Counted from the stretch's first letter, positions 12,428-21,191 are shown. The stretch: DNA of 64,000 nt from Candidatus Kinetoplastibacterium crithidii (GCA_027557655.1 CP064915.1:1-64000), one strand, 5' to 3'. Numbers and translations are program-made. Notes: generated by a model not told the origin, from the sequence alone.

Positions 12428-12463
12428 ACAATAATCATAAACATCAAAATTTATGATTATTGT
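12428..12463. terminator. Perfect 14-bp AT-rich hairpin between leuA and argS
   Basis: Arms ACAATAATCATAAA (12428-12441) and TTTATGATTATTGT (12450-12463) with an 8-base loop, starting 11 bases beyond the leuA stop. Neither side has a clear run of U, so it may be a weak terminator, an RNA 3'-end stabiliser, or an operator upstream of argS. Confidence 0.45.
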
Positions 12464-12473
12464 TAAAGTTAAT

Positions 12474-14156
12474 TTATAAAGATGATTCAGTTGATTTTAT
12501 ATGTCTATTTATAGCACTTAGGACTGCTCTAAAGGAGGCTGTTACTATATCTCTATCTATACCAACACCAAATCCAGTATTAGAACCATCTATCCGGAGT
12601 TCAACATAGCAAGCGGCTTTGGTATTAGTATTAGCTCCTATAGAATGTTCATGATAACTCATGATTCTTGCAGGTATACCTAAAGAAGATATAAAGGCAG
12701 ATATTGCACCATTGCCTTCCCCTTTTACTAGACGTTTTTCATTATTATACTCTAATTCAGCTTCAATTTTGAAATGCTTGGACTCAACTTCACTAGGATC
12801 TCCATCGATACGATGACGTATCAATTTCCATGGATTATCTTGATCTAAATATTCCTCTTTAAATGTTTTATAAACTTCTTCTGCTGTTACTTCTCTTCCT
12901 GTTTTATCAGTAATTCTTTGTATGTAACGACTAAATTCAATTTGTAGTCTTCTGGGTAAGGAAAGGCCATATTCACGTTCTAATAGATAAGATACTCCAC
13001 CTTTGCCAGATTGACTATTAACTCTTATAACAGCATCATAACTACGTCCTAAATCTGCAGGATCTATAGGGAGATATGGCACTTCCCATACTTCATCAGA
13101 CTGTTGTTTAGCCATTCCTTTTTTAATTGCATCTTGGTGAGATCCAGAAAATGCTGTAAATACCAAATCACCAACATAAGGATGTCTTGGATTTGTAGAC
13201 ATTTGTGTACAGTATTCTACACAACGTCTAACTTCGTCTATATCAGAAAAATCTAAATTGGGATTAATGCCTTGTGTATAAAGATTCAAAGCTAGAGTTA
13301 AAAGATCAACATTACCTGTACGTTCTCCGTGACCAAATAAACATCCTTCCACACGGTCAGCGCCAGCCATTAAAGCTAACTCAGCCGCGGCTACAGCTGT
13401 TCCTCTATCATTATGAGGGTGTACACTTATAATAACACTTTCTCTGTTGTTTATATTTCTATGCATCCATTCTATTTGATCTGCATATACATTAGGGGTA
13501 GATGATTCAATAGTCGCAGGTAGGTTAAGGATCATCTTATTAGTACTTGTTGGCTGATAAATATCAATAACTGTATTTGCTACATCTAAAGCAAAATCTA
13601 ATTCTGTACTACTAAAAACTTCTATAGAGTATTCGTAACGCCAATTAGTTTGTGGATGTTGACTAAATAAGTCTTTTACAAGTGTTGTGCCATCGACAGC
13701 AATTTTCTTAATCTCATCACGGCTCATATTAAAAACTATCTTCCTAAAAGAAGGAGCACATGCATTGTACAGATGGATTATACCATTTTTAGCACCTGCT
13801 ACAGCCTCTATTGTTCTTTTGATCAAATCTTCACGAGATTGTGTGAGAACTGAAATAGTGACATCTTCAGGAATATATTCATCATCTATTAATTTTCTTA
13901 CAAAATCAAAATCAGTTTGGGAAGCTGAAGGGAAACCAACTTCTATTTCTTTAAATCCAATTTTGAGTAATTGTTCAAAAAAACTAATTTTTCTTTCAAC
14001 ATTCATAGGCTCTATTAAAGCTTGATTTCCATCGCGTAAATCAGTGCTTAGCCATATAGGTGCTTTTGCAATTGTTTTGCTAGGCCATGTACGATCTGAA
14101 TAGTCTTTAGTAAATGGGCGAAATGGTACATATTTATTAGCTGGTTTGGCAAGCAT
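12474..14156 (-). CDS. leuA: 2-isopropylmalate synthase (LeuA type 2)
   Basis: Condenses acetyl-CoA with 2-oxoisovalerate, the first committed step of leucine synthesis. The TIM-barrel catalytic domain shows [16 protein letters not shown] (metal and substrate site) and [17 protein letters not shown] (metal histidines). The C-terminal regulatory domain (from about residue 440) is complete, so leucine feedback may be retained. At 560 residues with the [17 protein letters not shown] start it is the long type 2 form found in Actinobacteria and Bordetella-like bacteria. No other leucine gene is adjacent. Confidence 0.96.
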   Translation of the reverse strand: MLAKPANKYVPFRPFTKDYSDRTWPSKTIAKAPIWLSTDLRDGNQALIEPMNVERKISFFEQLLKIGFKEIEVGFPSASQTDFDFVRKLIDDEYIPEDVTISVLTQSREDLIKRTIEAVAGAKNGIIHLYNACAPSFRKIVFNMSRDEIKKIAVDGTTLVKDLFSQHPQTNWRYEYSIEVFSSTELDFALDVANTVIDIYQPTSTNKMILNLPATIESSTPNVYADQIEWMHRNINNRESVIISVHPHNDRGTAVAAAELALMAGADRVEGCLFGHGERTGNVDLLTLALNLYTQGINPNLDFSDIDEVRRCVEYCTQMSTNPRHPYVGDLVFTAFSGSHQDAIKKGMAKQQSDEVWEVPYLPIDPADLGRSYDAVIRVNSQSGKGGVSYLLEREYGLSLPRRLQIEFSRYIQRITDKTGREVTAEEVYKTFKEEYLDQDNPWKLIRHRIDGDPSEVESKHFKIEAELEYNNEKRLVKGEGNGAISAFISSLGIPARIMSYHEHSIGANTNTKAACYVELRIDGSNTGFGVGIDRDIVTASFRAVLSAINRHIKSTESSL

Positions 14157-14414
14157 AATATTAAAATCCGTAAGTCTTTAAATTGTTTTTACAAAAAATT
14201 AAATAATATTTACATATAGACGATTTTTGTGATATTACATATTCTATATGATCAAAATAATAATCATTATTACATTTTGTTATCTATATGTAAAAATAAT
14301 GTATCTTTAATTTTATCTAAAGTTCTAATTTTACAAATCAAGATTGTATTTTAACATGTATTATAATAAGAGAACTATCTAGAATATAATATATTACTAT
14401 AGAACCGTTATATT

Positions 14415-14783
14415 TTATTGTTTTGTTAGATCTAATAGAGGTATTTCAGTAATATTATTAGGATTTATAATCAATCTTTTTATCTCTGTTTCGTTAGTGT
14501 TATTTGAGTTACTGGTATTTTCTATATCATTTTCCACTAGAGAAATAGTATTTATTTGTTTTGTATTATTGATCGACAGATCAGGATCACCAAGAGTTCC
14601 ATTTATTAGTGGTTGAGGAGGTTGCACTATAAATCTTTGACCATTCGCATTTAAAACTTCTTTTTGAGAATTATTATTAATTTTATTAACATTGAAAGTC
14701 ATATCATGAAATAAGGTTTTCTCAATGAGAATTCCAATAATAATCATTATGGATATGAAAATTAGTATTTTTTTTGTAGCCAT
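14415..14783 (-). CDS. Unrecognised small protein with one N-terminal membrane segment
   Basis: I do not recognise this 122-residue protein. It begins MATKKI, then has a single hydrophobic segment (about 5-20, ILIFISIMIIIGILI). A polar tail follows, unusually rich in Asn, Ile and Thr, with one patch of different character (QRFIVQPPQPLINGTLGDPD, about 50-69). No Cys is present, and no catalytic motif is visible. By the positive-inside rule the tail would be periplasmic. It lies just downstream of prfC on the same strand (18 bases after the prfC stop), so it is probably co-transcribed. The Asn/Ile richness partly reflects AT-rich drift, and it may be an eroding gene. Confidence 0.55.
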   Translation of the reverse strand: MATKKILIFISIMIIIGILIEKTLFHDMTFNVNKINNNSQKEVLNANGQRFIVQPPQPLINGTLGDPDLSINNTKQINTISLVENDIENTSNSNNTNETEIKRLIINPNNITEIPLLDLTKQ

Positions 14784-14801
14784 GAATTGTAAAAAGTTTT
14801 A

Positions 14802-16409
14802 TTATAAATCATTACTAATAGAGAATTGTTTATTATACTCTCTTATTTTGTGGAACACTATTTCTGGATATAATTCCTGTGATATCTTTAATTGTGATTG
14901 TGATGTAGCTAGAAAAGTTATGTTTCCTAATGAGTCAAAAGCAATATTAGAAGCATTAGAATCCACAAACTTAGTTAGTGCTTTGTTATTTGTAGATGAT
15001 ATCCATCTTGCCAAGAGAAACTTAACTGGTAAAATATTTACATCAGCATTGTATTCTTGTTTTAAACGATGGGCTACTACTTCAAATTGAAGTTGTCCAA
15101 TAGCTCCTAGAAGTAATGTATTGCTTCTATACAATTGAAAAACTTGAATTGCTCCTTCTTCTCCTAGTTGTTTTAACCCTGTATGTAATTGCTTGTTTTT
15201 TAAGGGATCTTTTATTTCAACAGATCTAAATATTTCTGGAGCAAAAAAAGGAAGACCTGTGAATTGTAAAGTTTCACCTTCTGTAAGCGCATCTCCAAGT
15301 TGTAAGACCCCATGATTAGGTATTCCAATGATATCTCCAGCAAATGCTTCATTTATTAAGTCTCTTTTTTGTGATAAAAAAGAAACTACATTATTTGTTT
15401 TTATATCTTTTTTAGTTCTAGAAATTTTTAATTTCATACCTCTTTTAAAGACCCCAGAACATATTTTAATAAAAGCTATCCTATCTCTATGGGATGGATC
15501 CATATTAGCCTGTATCTTGAATACAAAACCAGTAAATTTTTCTTCATCTGGAAAGACATGTCTTTGTATAGTAGGATGATAAGATGGTGGTGGAAAATAT
15601 TCTATTAGAGCATTTAAAACTTCTTGTACACCAAAATTATTAATGGCAGAACCAAAAAAAACAGGTGTTTGTTCTCCAGAAATAAATTTCTTTATATCAA
15701 ATTCTGGGGTTGCTTCTTTTATCAAAGCTACATCTTGTTCTATTTTGCTAAAAAGTTTTTCAAATAATAGATTATTTTTTTTATTTGATCCATTTTTAGT
15801 AAGGACATCAGGCATTTGATAACGATCTTGGCCTGCTTTGAATGATAGGATCTTATCTGTTTTTATTTCAAGAACACCTTCGAAAGACTTACCCATTCCT
15901 ATTGGCCAAGTAAATGGAATGGCATCTATTTTTAAATGATCTTCTATTTCATGTAATAAATTAAAAGGATCTTTAACTTCCCTATCTAATTTATTTATAA
16001 AGGTTATTATAGGAGTTTTTCTTTTTCTACAAACTTCTAATAATCTTATGGTTTGTGACTCTATTCCATTGGCCGCATCTATAACCATTAGAGCAGAGTC
16101 GACAGCAGTTAATACCCTATATGTATCTTCAGAAAAATCTTGATGTCCAGGTGTATCCAATAAATTAATAATATGATTATTATATTCGATCTGCATAACA
16201 GATGAGGCCACAGATATTCCTCTTTGTTTTTCTATTTCCATCCAATCAGACGAGGCATATCTAGAGGCTTTTCTAGATTTTACTGTTCCTGCTATTTGTA
16301 TAGCTCCAGCAAAAAGTAATATTTTTTCGGTTAAAGTGGTTTTTCCAGCATCTGGATGAGAGATTATTGCAAAAGTTCGTCTTTTTTTTACTTCTTGATG
16401 TATATCCAT
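14802..16409 (-). CDS. prfC: Peptide chain release factor 3 (RF3 GTPase)
   Basis: Translational GTPase that removes RF1/RF2 from the ribosome after termination. The G motifs are SHPDAGKTTLTEK (17-29), RGIS (63-66), DTPGHQDFSEDTYR (85-98) and NKLDR (139-143). The second and third domains follow (VFKIQANMDPSHRDRIAFIKICSG-type region), and the 535-residue length matches E. coli (529). Two tRNA genes lie upstream on the same strand. RF3 is dispensable in many bacteria, so its retention in a small genome is notable but not unusual. Confidence 0.97.
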   Translation of the reverse strand: MDIHQEVKKRRTFAIISHPDAGKTTLTEKILLFAGAIQIAGTVKSRKASRYASSDWMEIEKQRGISVASSVMQIEYNNHIINLLDTPGHQDFSEDTYRVLTAVDSALMVIDAANGIESQTIRLLEVCRKRKTPIITFINKLDREVKDPFNLLHEIEDHLKIDAIPFTWPIGMGKSFEGVLEIKTDKILSFKAGQDRYQMPDVLTKNGSNKKNNLLFEKLFSKIEQDVALIKEATPEFDIKKFISGEQTPVFFGSAINNFGVQEVLNALIEYFPPPSYHPTIQRHVFPDEEKFTGFVFKIQANMDPSHRDRIAFIKICSGVFKRGMKLKISRTKKDIKTNNVVSFLSQKRDLINEAFAGDIIGIPNHGVLQLGDALTEGETLQFTGLPFFAPEIFRSVEIKDPLKNKQLHTGLKQLGEEGAIQVFQLYRSNTLLLGAIGQLQFEVVAHRLKQEYNADVNILPVKFLLARWISSTNNKALTKFVDSNASNIAFDSLGNITFLATSQSQLKISQELYPEIVFHKIREYNKQFSISNDL

Positions 16410-16531
16410 AATTTATTTAACAAATGTTATTTGATAAAATAGTATATATTTCTGTTGTTTTTATAATATAGAAATCAAATAACATTTAATCTACAGCATC
16501 AAAATATGAAGAACAGTCTAAGAGAATAGCT

Positions 16532-16607
16532 TGGCTCCCCGAGCTGGACTCGAACCAGCGACCTGCGGATTAACAGTCCGTCGCTCTACCAACTGAGCTA
16601 TCAGGGA
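16532..16607 (-). tRNA. tRNA-Asn (GTT)
   Basis: Read on the minus strand, the cloverleaf has acceptor arm TCCCTGA/TCGGGGA, D arm TAGCTCAGTTGGTAGAGC, anticodon stem-loop CGGACTGTTAATCCG with anticodon GTT, and T arm GCTGGTTCGAGTCCAGC. Discriminator G is followed by an encoded CCA. One G-U pair sits in the acceptor stem. It lies downstream of tRNA-Thr and likely shares its transcript. Confidence 0.95.
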
Positions 16608-16684
16608 AAAGTATTATGATAAACAACACTCATTAAATGATATTTAGATTTAACAAATATGTCAATACTTATTAAGAATAAAAA

Positions 16685-16760
16685 TGGTGCCGGCTAGAGG
16701 AGTCGAACCCCCGACCTTCGCATTACAAATGCGCTGCTCTACCAACTGAGCTAAGCCGGC
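16685..16760 (-). tRNA. tRNA-Thr (TGT)
   Basis: On the minus strand the acceptor GCCGGCT pairs perfectly with AGCCGGC. The D arm is TAGCTCAGTTGGTAGAGC, the anticodon stem-loop CGCATTTGTAATGCG has anticodon TGT, and the T arm is TCGGGGGTTCGACTCCTCTA-like. Discriminator A and an encoded CCA follow. It is the first of a tRNA-Thr/tRNA-Asn pair between sspB and prfC. Confidence 0.95.
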
Positions 16761-16770
16761 TAAAAATATT

Positions 16771-16779
16771 ATTATAACA
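16771..16779 (-). promoter_or_regulatory. Extended -10 promoter candidate for the tRNA-Thr/tRNA-Asn pair
   Basis: On the minus strand TGTTATAAT is an exact extended -10 element (TGnTATAAT), ending about 10 bases before the first tRNA-Thr base. I see no good -35, which extended -10 promoters do not strictly need. Confidence 0.45.
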
Positions 16780-16791
16780 TGTATTGTATAC

Positions 16792-17151
16792 TTATTTAAC
16801 AATAGAAAAGGCTTTTTTTTCTATTTTAATTGCTTCTGTATTTTCTATCTGGAATTCCATACCATAACCAGTTTCTTTAGAAAAGATATACAATATCCTT
16901 TCCATAGGAATAAATATATCTTCTATAATACCGTTAAATCTTGCTTGGAATTTAATAAAATTATTATTTATTTCTATATTATTACATGCTTCTTGACTTA
17001 TATTTAGTATTATTTTGTGATCTTGTACATAGCTTGTAGGAACTAATGTATTTTTGTCAACACTTACTAATATATGTGGTGAATAGTTGTTATCTGTACA
17101 CCATTCAAATATAGCTCTTATAAAGTAAGGTTTAGTTGATATTTTATCCAT
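16792..17151 (-). CDS. sspB: ClpXP specificity-enhancing factor SspB
   Basis: SspB delivers ssrA-tagged proteins to ClpXP. The 119-residue protein has the family start (TKPYFIRAIFEWCTDN), the substrate-groove strands around ILVSVDKNTLVPTSYVQDHK and LNISQEA, and IFIPMERILYIFSKETGYGM. The long flexible tail that normally carries the ClpX-binding peptide is very short here (about 20 residues after GYGMEF, ending KKAFSIVK). The ClpX-tethering end may be compact or altered. It follows sspA after 13 bases, the conserved sspA-sspB pair. Confidence 0.9.
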   Translation of the reverse strand: MDKISTKPYFIRAIFEWCTDNNYSPHILVSVDKNTLVPTSYVQDHKIILNISQEACNNIEINNNFIKFQARFNGIIEDIFIPMERILYIFSKETGYGMEFQIENTEAIKIEKKAFSIVK

Positions 17152-17164
17152 ATAATATTCTCAT

Positions 17165-17776
17165 CTATTTACGCATAAGTTTTTCAGCTGGAGACAAGGA
17201 TTCTATATAGGCAGAACGTGAGAATATTCTTTCAGCATATTTTTGTAACGGAGCTGCACTCTTAGGTAAAGATATTCCATAATGTTCTAAACGCCATAGT
17301 AAAGGTGCTATAGCTATATCTAGCATAGAAAAATCATCACCTAGTAGAAATTTATTTTTGGTTAATATTGGTGATAATTGTGTTAGGCGTTCTTTGATAT
17401 TGTTTCTAGCTTCTAAAATATTTTTTTCATTAATGTTTGTATTTTGAGACTCAAGAATTTTTACTTGAGAAAACAGCTCTTTTTCAAAGGTATATAAGAA
17501 TAACCGAACTCTTGCTCTGGTTAATGGGTCAGCTGGCATTAATTGTGGATGAGGAAATCTTTCATCGATATATTCGTTTATAATATTGGATTCATAAAGT
17601 ATCAGTTCTCTTTCAGATAAGATTGGTACTTGGCCATATGAATTCATATCAAAAATTTCTTTTGGTTTGTTTTTCAAGTCTACATTATGAATTTCAAAAT
17701 CCATCCATTTTTCAAATAAAACAAAACGACATCTATGTGAAAAAGGACAAGTTTCTCCAGAGTAAAGCACCATCAT
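17165..17776 (-). CDS. sspA: Stringent starvation protein A homologue (GST fold)
   Basis: SspA is a glutathione-S-transferase-like protein that binds RNA polymerase; it usually lacks GST activity. The N-terminal thioredoxin-like domain begins MVLYSGETCPFSHRCRFVL and has the GST-type NSYGQVPIL and LYESNIINEYIDERFPHPQL. The C-terminal helical domain has LLGDDFSMLDIAIAPLLWRL. Length is 203 (E. coli 212). Two Met codons are tandem at the start and the second is an equally good start. It is operonic with sspB. The petABC genes usually upstream in Bordetella are absent. Confidence 0.9.
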   Translation of the reverse strand: MMVLYSGETCPFSHRCRFVLFEKWMDFEIHNVDLKNKPKEIFDMNSYGQVPILSERELILYESNIINEYIDERFPHPQLMPADPLTRARVRLFLYTFEKELFSQVKILESQNTNINEKNILEARNNIKERLTQLSPILTKNKFLLGDDFSMLDIAIAPLLWRLEHYGISLPKSAAPLQKYAERIFSRSAYIESLSPAEKLMRK

Positions 17777-17811
17777 ATTTAAATTTACCTTTATAAAAAT
17801 ATATATTGTAT

Positions 17812-18567
17812 TTAAATGGGATTATTTATGTCTATAAAATCAACATCAATATCGAATTCTTTTTTTATAGCCAATCCTAAGGCTTTTATTCCATATCTTT
17901 CTGTTGCATGGTGACCTGCAGATATGAATCCAATATTTAATTCTTTAGATATATGAAATACTGGCTCAGAAATCTCACCTGTTATATAAACACTTGCTCC
18001 TTCATTATAAGCTTCTATAAATTTATTTTGAGCTCCTCCTGTACACCAAGCTATTTTATCTACAGTTTCATTAGGATTCCCTATTAATAAACTAGTTCTT
18101 TTCAGTTTATTGCTTATATGATTATTTAACTCTTGCATTGTGATGTTTTTTTTATATTTTCCAAACATTAGTAAGTAATCTTTGTTTTGTTGTTTTTCGA
18201 TAGTATCAAAATCTAATATTTTACCTAATTGTACATTATTGCCAATGTTTGGATGAGCATCTAATGGCAAATGATATGCAAATAAACTTAGATCGCTTTG
18301 TAAGCATAATTTTATTCTATTCTTTAATATATCGCTTATAACATTATTTCCTTTCCAAAAAATACCATGATGTACAATAACCGCATCAGCTTTTTGATGA
18401 ACAGCAATATTTAAAAAATCTAGGCTTGATGTAACTCCCACTATTATTTTTCTTATATTTTTTTTACCAGTTATTTGTAAACCATTAGGACAATAATCCA
18501 CAAATTTTTCTGGCTCTAATAATTCATTTAACCATTGATTCAGGGTCTTTATATTGACAGATTTCAT
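17812..18567 (-). CDS. Nif3-like dinuclear metal-centre protein (YbgI family)
   Basis: A 251-residue member of the NIF3/YbgI family, which forms toroidal hexamers with two metal ions per subunit; its cellular job is uncertain. Metal-ligand-type motifs are visible: VIVHHGIFW (two His, about 65-73), AYHLPLDAHPNIGNN (about 97-111) and, near the C-terminus, SAGHHATERYGIKALG. The start MKSVNIKTLNQWLNELL fits the family. It is followed by sspA-sspB on the same strand. In relatives tatABC and a degQ/algW-type protease lie upstream; here only tatA and an eroded stretch remain. Confidence 0.88.
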   Translation of the reverse strand: MKSVNIKTLNQWLNELLEPEKFVDYCPNGLQITGKKNIRKIIVGVTSSLDFLNIAVHQKADAVIVHHGIFWKGNNVISDILKNRIKLCLQSDLSLFAYHLPLDAHPNIGNNVQLGKILDFDTIEKQQNKDYLLMFGKYKKNITMQELNNHISNKLKRTSLLIGNPNETVDKIAWCTGGAQNKFIEAYNEGASVYITGEISEPVFHISKELNIGFISAGHHATERYGIKALGLAIKKEFDIDVDFIDINNPI

Positions 18568-18664
18568 ATTTAATTATTGATGTAATATTTAGTAAATTTT
18601 ACATATAGATTGAATACTCATATATAATAAAAGAATCTGTATTTTAATTATAAATAGAATGATT

Positions 18665-18673
18665 ATTATATCA
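18665..18673 (-). promoter_or_regulatory. Extended -10 promoter candidate for Nif3-like/sspA/sspB
   Basis: Minus-strand TGATATAAT matches TGnTATAAT exactly, about 98 bases before the Nif3-like ATG. A separate TTGACA (18710-18715, minus) lies too far upstream to pair with it and has only a weak -10 of its own at the right spacing. Confidence 0.35.
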
Positions 18674-18725
18674 GGAGTAGTAATTTATTTATGATAGTAT
18701 GAATATAATTGTCAATATATTTTTT

Positions 18726-18896
18726 CTAGCAATTCTTAATTGGTTTATAGCAAAAAGAAACCTTTACCATTATTGCAAATCCAAATGCTATTTCTATATA
18801 TGTTTTTATGTAGTTAGATATATAGAATTGTATTTTTGATAAGGAATGAGAAATGTCTAGTGGAAATAAGCATATTAAAATTATAAAGTCATGGTG
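18726..18896 (-). pseudogene. Possible tatC remnant
   Basis: An open stretch of 56 codons without an internal stop or a good start. It reads FIILICLFPLDISHSLS and, after a short gap, ISNYIKTYIEIAFGFAIMVK and VSF. This loosely follows the TatC segment that has FVVFPL, then DI-x-x-YL, then MAFGVSFEVPV. The position, right after tatA on the same strand, is where tatC belongs. The resemblance is weak and read by eye, and AT-rich drift alone gives hydrophobic frames. Confidence 0.3.
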
Positions 18897-19100
18897 TTAG
18901 TTAAGTTATAATTATTCATTAGTTTTAAATAGTAGTACACAGTACTTTAATTTCAAAAACACCAGAACAATATTAAATACAGAATTACATAACGATTACA
19001 ATTATTTATTTGGTTGTAATACATAGTCTTTGAATTAATTTTGTGATGTATCAACTTATTATTTAAGTGTTATATATGTCCAATATTTTTTGTTTATTCT

Positions 19101-19256
19101 TTAATCTTTTGAATTATCAAAGTCACTTTTTTCCATTTTTAATTTTTTTAAAACAAGACCAAGTTTTTTTTTGATGCAATTCATTTTTTTTGAACCAAAT
19201 AATATTAATGCCAACAATATTATTACTAACCAATGCCATATTCTAAAATATGCCAT
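19101..19256 (-). CDS. tatA: TatA-like twin-arginine translocase subunit (51 aa)
   Basis: A short gene of 51 codons. The protein begins MAYFRIWHWLVIILLALILF and continues with GSKKMNCIKKKLGLVLKKLK. It has the TatA pattern: a brief N-terminus with IWHWL, one membrane helix (about 9-20), the FG hinge (Phe20-Gly21), then a Lys-rich amphipathic helix. Bordetella TatA likewise starts GSFSIWHWL and has FGTKKL. The acidic tail is short, so it is smaller than usual (about 70-90). A ribosome-binding site GGAG lies 8 bases before the ATG. An upstream in-frame ATG at 19268 is less likely because it would overlap that site. It follows hinT as in relatives. No tatB or tatC follows. Confidence 0.8.
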   Translation of the reverse strand: MAYFRIWHWLVIILLALILFGSKKMNCIKKKLGLVLKKLKMEKSDFDNSKD

Positions 19257-19286
19257 CTTAATCTCCATGTTTGCAATTTTTTATAG

Positions 19287-19625
19287 TTAAGTACCAAAGC
19301 CACCTAATATATGAAAATGTAAATGTGGGACCTCTTGTCCTGCAGCAGCTCCACAGTTATTTATTATGCGGAACCCCCCATCAATACCAGATTTACAACC
19401 ATTAGCAAAAGCTATTTTGGGTATCAACAATAGCATTTTTCCTAACCATATTTCATCATTCTGATGAGTATTTTTGAGAGATTCAATATGTTTTTTTGGT
19501 ATAATTAATAAATGTATTGGTGCTGCTGGTTTAATATCATGAAATGCCAGAAAATACTCATCTTCATATATTATATTTGCTGGTATTTTTTTCTCTATAA
19601 TTTTACAAAAAATACAATCTTTCAT
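19287..19625 (-). CDS. hinT: HIT-family purine nucleoside phosphoramidase (HinT-like)
   Basis: Small cytosolic hydrolase of the histidine triad branch I, acting on adenosine phosphoramidates and lysyl-adenylate-type compounds. The 112-residue protein has CIFCKIIEKKIPANIIYEDE, the KHI motif region (IIPKKHIESL) and the histidine triad HLHFHILGG (His101, His103, His105). The place directly after hisE is conserved in Bordetella-type genomes; no metabolic link is implied. Confidence 0.93.
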   Translation of the reverse strand: MKDCIFCKIIEKKIPANIIYEDEYFLAFHDIKPAAPIHLLIIPKKHIESLKNTHQNDEIWLGKMLLLIPKIAFANGCKSGIDGGFRIINNCGAAAGQEVPHLHFHILGGFGT

Positions 19626-19637
19626 TTTAAAAAATAT

Positions 19638-19988
19638 TTAAGTTTTATTTAGATTTCTCATGTTTTTTTCTTCAATACCAGAAATTCCTTCTCTTTTTTC
19701 TAATTCAAGCATAACATCCTCAGGTCTAAGATTATAATAAGATAGGAGCACTAGACTATGGAACCATAAATCAGCTGTTTCACTTATTATTTTTTGTGGT
19801 ATGCCATCTTTAGCAGCCATAACTAATTCAGTTGCTTCTTCTCCAATTTTCTTTAAAAAAGAATCTGGTCCTTTGCTAAATAATTCGCTAACATAAGATT
19901 TTTTATTTGAGATACCTTCTTTAGGTTTACGAGTTTCTAATATATTTGCTATTCTGCTTAATATTTCAGGATAATTGTGACTATTCAT
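19638..19988 (-). CDS. hisE: Phosphoribosyl-ATP pyrophosphatase
   Basis: Second step of histidine synthesis: PR-ATP to PR-AMP and pyrophosphate. All-alpha MazG-like fold; the metal-binding acidic residues are visible in [16 protein letters not shown] and [15 protein letters not shown]. The 116-residue stand-alone form is normal for betaproteobacteria (HisI and HisE are fused in enterics). It overlaps hisI by 8 bases, indicating translational coupling. Confidence 0.95.
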   Translation of the reverse strand: MNSHNYPEILSRIANILETRKPKEGISNKKSYVSELFSKGPDSFLKKIGEEATELVMAAKDGIPQKIISETADLWFHSLVLLSYYNLRPEDVMLELEKREGISGIEEKNMRNLNKT

Positions 19989-20403
19989 TTTTATACATAA
20001 TTTTAGGATTTTTTAAAATTTCATCGACTGATGTCCAGATTTTGTTTTCCGAATCATTATTTTTTAGAACACGAAAAAAACAACTTTTTCTACCTGTATG
20101 ACAAGATATATTTCCTAACTGATTAACCTTTAGTAAGATAACATCCCCGTCACAGTCTAGTCTAATCTCTTGAACTATTTGAGTATGACCAGATTCCTCA
20201 CCTTTTTCCCATAATTTCTTGCGAGACCTTGACCAGTAAACAGCCTTACCTAATGATATTGTTTTTTGTAAGGCTTCTTTATTCATCCAAGCCATCATAA
20301 GAACATCACCATTCTTATAATCCTGAGCTATGACAGGGATTAAACCATCTTTGTCAAATTTTAATTCATCCATCCATGAAATGGTAGGTTTTTTATGATT
20401 CAT
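19981..20403 (-). CDS. hisI: Phosphoribosyl-AMP cyclohydrolase
   Basis: Third step of histidine synthesis, opening the adenine ring of PR-AMP. The 140-residue protein has the family core [37 protein letters not shown], the metal site DCDGD and the zinc cysteines in CHTGRKSCF. It is stand-alone, overlaps hisE, and starts 4 bases after the hisF stop. Both zinc cysteines and the acidic triad look intact. Confidence 0.95.
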   Translation of the reverse strand: MNHKKPTISWMDELKFDKDGLIPVIAQDYKNGDVLMMAWMNKEALQKTISLGKAVYWSRSRKKLWEKGEESGHTQIVQEIRLDCDGDVILLKVNQLGNISCHTGRKSCFFRVLKNNDSENKIWTSVDEILKNPKIMYKNE

Positions 20404-20407
20404 AAAT

Positions 20408-21190
20408 TCATCTTATTGATATGCCCAAATTTGATAAAAAATTTTTACATTCTTTAATAGAATATTCGCCAAAATGAAATATACTTGCTGCTAATACTGC
20501 ACTAGCATGACCTTCTAAGATACCATCTGCCAAATGCTGTAAATTACCAACTCCTCCAGAAGCTATAACAGGTATAGGTATAGAGTCAGATATAAGTCTT
20601 GTTAATTCAATATCAAATCCAGTTTTTGTACCATCTCTATCCATACTAGTTAGTAATATTTCTCCTGCTCCATATGATGAAACTTGTTTTGCCCATTCTA
20701 TTGCATCTAGACCTGTTGCATTACGTCCGCCTTTAGTGAATACTTCCCATTTATTTAATTCTCCTTTTTTAGATGTTTTACGGGCATCTATGGCTACTAC
20801 TATACATTGAGATCCATAGTAGGATGAGGCTTCTTGAATTAATTTTGGATTACTGACAGCTGTGCTATTAATACTAATTTTATCTGCCCCAGCATTTAAT
20901 AATCTTTGAATGTCAGCTAATTTTCGAACTCCTCCACCAACTGTTAAAGGAATAAATACTTGTGAGGCTACTTTTTCGATTACAGGTAATATAAGATCTC
21001 GTTCATCACTAGAAGCGGTTATATCTAAGAAGGTTATTTCATCAGCTCCTTGTTCGTCATATTTTTTTGCTATTTCGACAGGATCTCCAGCATCAGATAA
21101 ATTAACAAAATTTACCCCTTTAACTACACGGCCTCCAGTAACATCTAGGCAAGGTATTATTCTTTTTGTGAGAGAGTTTTTACTTTTCAT
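20408..21190 (-). CDS. hisF: Imidazole glycerol phosphate synthase, cyclase subunit HisF
   Basis: Cyclase half of IGP synthase; it takes ammonia channelled from HisH and makes IGP and AICAR from PRFAR. The TIM barrel of 260 residues shows [15 protein letters not shown] (catalytic Asp in LDV), [31 protein letters not shown] (second catalytic Asp) and PVIASGGVG. It follows hisA with a 1-base gap. AICAR made here feeds purine synthesis. Confidence 0.97.
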   Translation of the reverse strand: MKSKNSLTKRIIPCLDVTGGRVVKGVNFVNLSDAGDPVEIAKKYDEQGADEITFLDITASSDERDLILPVIEKVASQVFIPLTVGGGVRKLADIQRLLNAGADKISINSTAVSNPKLIQEASSYYGSQCIVVAIDARKTSKKGELNKWEVFTKGGRNATGLDAIEWAKQVSSYGAGEILLTSMDRDGTKTGFDIELTRLISDSIPIPVIASGGVGNLQHLADGILEGHASAVLAASIFHFGEYSIKECKNFLSNLGISIR

Positions 21191-21191
21191 A

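Larger units (their letters stand above)
18568..19100 (-). other. Eroded intergenic stretch between tatA and the Nif3-like gene
   Basis: 533 bases without an intact gene. It sits where tatB, tatC, a DegQ-type protease and petABC stand in Bordetella-like genomes. One open stretch (18726-18896) faintly resembles part of TatC. A 23-codon hydrophobic frame (18953-19024, with RYVILYLILFWCF) may be another crumb of membrane-protein coding. A promoter candidate for the Nif3-like gene lies at 18665-18673. Confidence 0.6.

Noticed and set aside
13687..14025. 112-codon plus-strand frame inside leuA
   Set aside because: Antisense shadow of a strongly conserved gene with no start signal or homology.
14244..14267. 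7-codon frame M-I-I-I-L-I-I upstream of leuA, resembling a branched-chain leader
   Set aside because: No terminator hairpin or competing arms follow, there is no ribosome-binding site, and Ile-rich mini-frames are expected in AT-rich DNA.
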